From an uncultured Collinsella sp. (GTDB taxonomy: Bacteria > Actinomycetota > Coriobacteriia > Coriobacteriales > Coriobacteriaceae): a stretch of 6,324 nucleotides of DNA. A model generated the notes under the pieces. That model searched no databases and had not been told where the DNA came from. It saw only the letters and a list, made by a program, of their open reading frames with translations. The translations under genes were made by a program, and so were the position numbers. Position 1 is the stretch's first letter. Each line of letters begins with the position of its first letter. Positions 5,419-6,324 of this stretch are shown one piece after another. The DNA is taken from assembly GCA_902489945.1 (NCBI GenBank), contig CABUBZ010000091.1, positions 1-6,324 on the forward strand, in the 5' to 3' direction.

Positions 5419-6261
5419 ATGAAGACAACGTTCAAAAAGTCCGTACTCGCATTTCTGACATGCGTCCTTGCGCTCGCCTTTGCCCTGACGGGCTGCAGCG
5501 GCGGCGGCAAAGACCCCAAGGCCAACTTCGTCGGCAGCTGGGAACTCTCGGGTGGAACCCTGGAGGGCGAAGAACTGACCGATGAGTACATGGACATGCT
5601 CGAGGATTGGGGTGTCCACTGCGTCCTGATTCTCGATGAGGACGGTACAGGCGCCCTCGACCTGTTCCTTGAAGTCGTCGACCTGAAATGGGAGGCAAAG
5701 GACGCCACCACCGTAACCATCACCGCCGAAGACGAGTCGCATGACATGAAGCTCAAGGACGGCAAACTCATCCTCGAAGAGGATGACGGCAATCTTGTCT
5801 TTAGCAAGTCCGACAAGGACCTGTCCGGCACGGTGAAGAAGGATCGCGAGGCGGCCGAGAAGGAAGAAGAGATCGACGAGACCGTCGAAGACGACGACGT
5901 CCAGAAGATTGAAATCTCCCCCGCCGTCACCGTTGCCGATGACGACCTGTGCACCATCACCATCACCGAGAAGTTCAAGGACGAGTGGGGCGACATCGGT
6001 TTTGTCGTCAACATCACCAACAAGAGCGACAAGGACCTGACCTTCTACGCTCCTTCCGGCAAGACCAACGTCAACGGCACCATGAAGGAACCCTGGTTCT
6101 CGGCTCACCTGATGCCCGGCACCAACGCCACTGAGGAATTCACGTTCTCGAACGGCACGCTCGATAGCCTTGACGACCTGGTCAATACGACCATCGGCAT
6201 CGACGCCTACCTGACCGATTCCTACGAGGACGTTGCCTCCTACAGCGCAACCATCGCGTAA
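5419..6261 (+). CDS. Secreted lipoprotein with lipocalin-like and Ig-like domains
   Basis: This is a 280-residue predicted lipoprotein. The signal peptide has a basic start (MKTTFKK), a hydrophobic core (8-23) and lipobox LTGC, with C26 as the lipidated residue; SGGGK follows. Residues about 35-130 contain FVGSWEL, LDEDGTGAL, a WEAKDATTVTIT strand and KLKDGKLILEEDDGNLVFSK, the pattern of small lipocalin-like beta-barrel domains in actinobacterial and clostridial lipoproteins. A very acidic linker (about 142-161) leads to a C-terminal beta-sandwich (about 163-280), which reads like a DUF4352/Ig-like domain: FVVNITNKSDKDLTFYA and a PGTNATEEFTF strand. The protein should sit on the outer face of the membrane. 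It lies 80 nt behind the SPFH gene on the same strand, and no separate promoter is evident. The link to the operon is inferred from position only; its ligand is unknown. Confidence 0.85.
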   Translation: MKTTFKKSVLAFLTCVLALAFALTGCSGGGKDPKANFVGSWELSGGTLEGEELTDEYMDMLEDWGVHCVLILDEDGTGALDLFLEVVDLKWEAKDATTVTITAEDESHDMKLKDGKLILEEDDGNLVFSKSDKDLSGTVKKDREAAEKEEEIDETVEDDDVQKIEISPAVTVADDDLCTITITEKFKDEWGDIGFVVNITNKSDKDLTFYAPSGKTNVNGTMKEPWFSAHLMPGTNATEEFTFSNGTLDSLDDLVNTTIGIDAYLTDSYEDVASYSATIA

Positions 6262-6278
6262 CGGCACGTAACATCAGC

Positions 6279-6302
6279 CGCGGATTGGCGGACGCATCCG
6301 CG
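6279..6302 (+). terminator. Possible stem-loop after the lipoprotein gene
   Basis: CGCGGAT (6279-6285) is the exact complement of ATCCGCG (6296-6302), with a 10-nt loop, 18 nt after the stop codon at 6259-6261. No T-run follows within the visible bases, so a Rho-independent terminator is not established. The window ends at 6324, and nothing else can be recognised in the remaining bases. Confidence 0.3.
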
Positions 6303-6324
6303 CACACCAGACGGGGCCGCAGGA

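Noticed and set aside
4058..5428. A 456-codon open frame on the - strand opposite the SPFH gene
   Set aside because: It is Gly/Ala-rich shadow translation of the SPFH gene, with no start signal and no recognisable motif.

Overview
The window looks like chromosomal DNA from a high-GC Gram-positive gut actinobacterium, most likely Collinsella or a close Coriobacteriia relative. The basis is high GC at third codon positions in most genes, strong AAAGGAGG-type ribosome binding sites, a Gram-positive style lipoprotein, and a palindromic intergenic element of a style I recall from Collinsella. The genus is an inference made without any database search. All five supported genes lie on the + strand; long antisense reading frames are shadows of C/G-ending codons.

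Layout: 1-177 is non-coding as far as I can see. 178-1689 encodes a complete DUF1593 (Sde182-type, nucleoside-hydrolase-like) protein with no signal peptide. 1690-1963 is a gap that holds a composite inverted-repeat element: a perfect 14-bp palindrome, two GTCCCC direct repeats and a 69-nt long hairpin, all framed by TCCCCAAC/GTTGGGGA.

From 1964 to 5338 there is a tight three-gene operon: a DUF4428 protein with a zinc ribbon at each end; a protein with two N-terminal zinc ribbons and two C-terminal membrane segments; and an SPFH-domain (YdjI/'virion core' type) protein with two C-terminal zinc ribbons. An 80-nt gap with a GC-rich stem-loop leads to a fourth gene, 5419-6261, for a secreted lipoprotein with a lipocalin-like beta domain and a C-terminal Ig-like domain.

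The operon resembles the Bacillus subtilis ydjG-ydjH-ydjI module, which sits beside pspA and works in membrane-stress organisation. The likely picture is a membrane-anchored zinc-ribbon protein that recruits an SPFH scaffold and a soluble zinc-ribbon partner to the inner face of the membrane, with the lipoprotein possibly acting on the outer face. No PspA gene is visible here. The zinc-ribbon/SPFH/lipoprotein set is the best candidate for an under-described system in this window; the DUF1593 gene appears unrelated to it.
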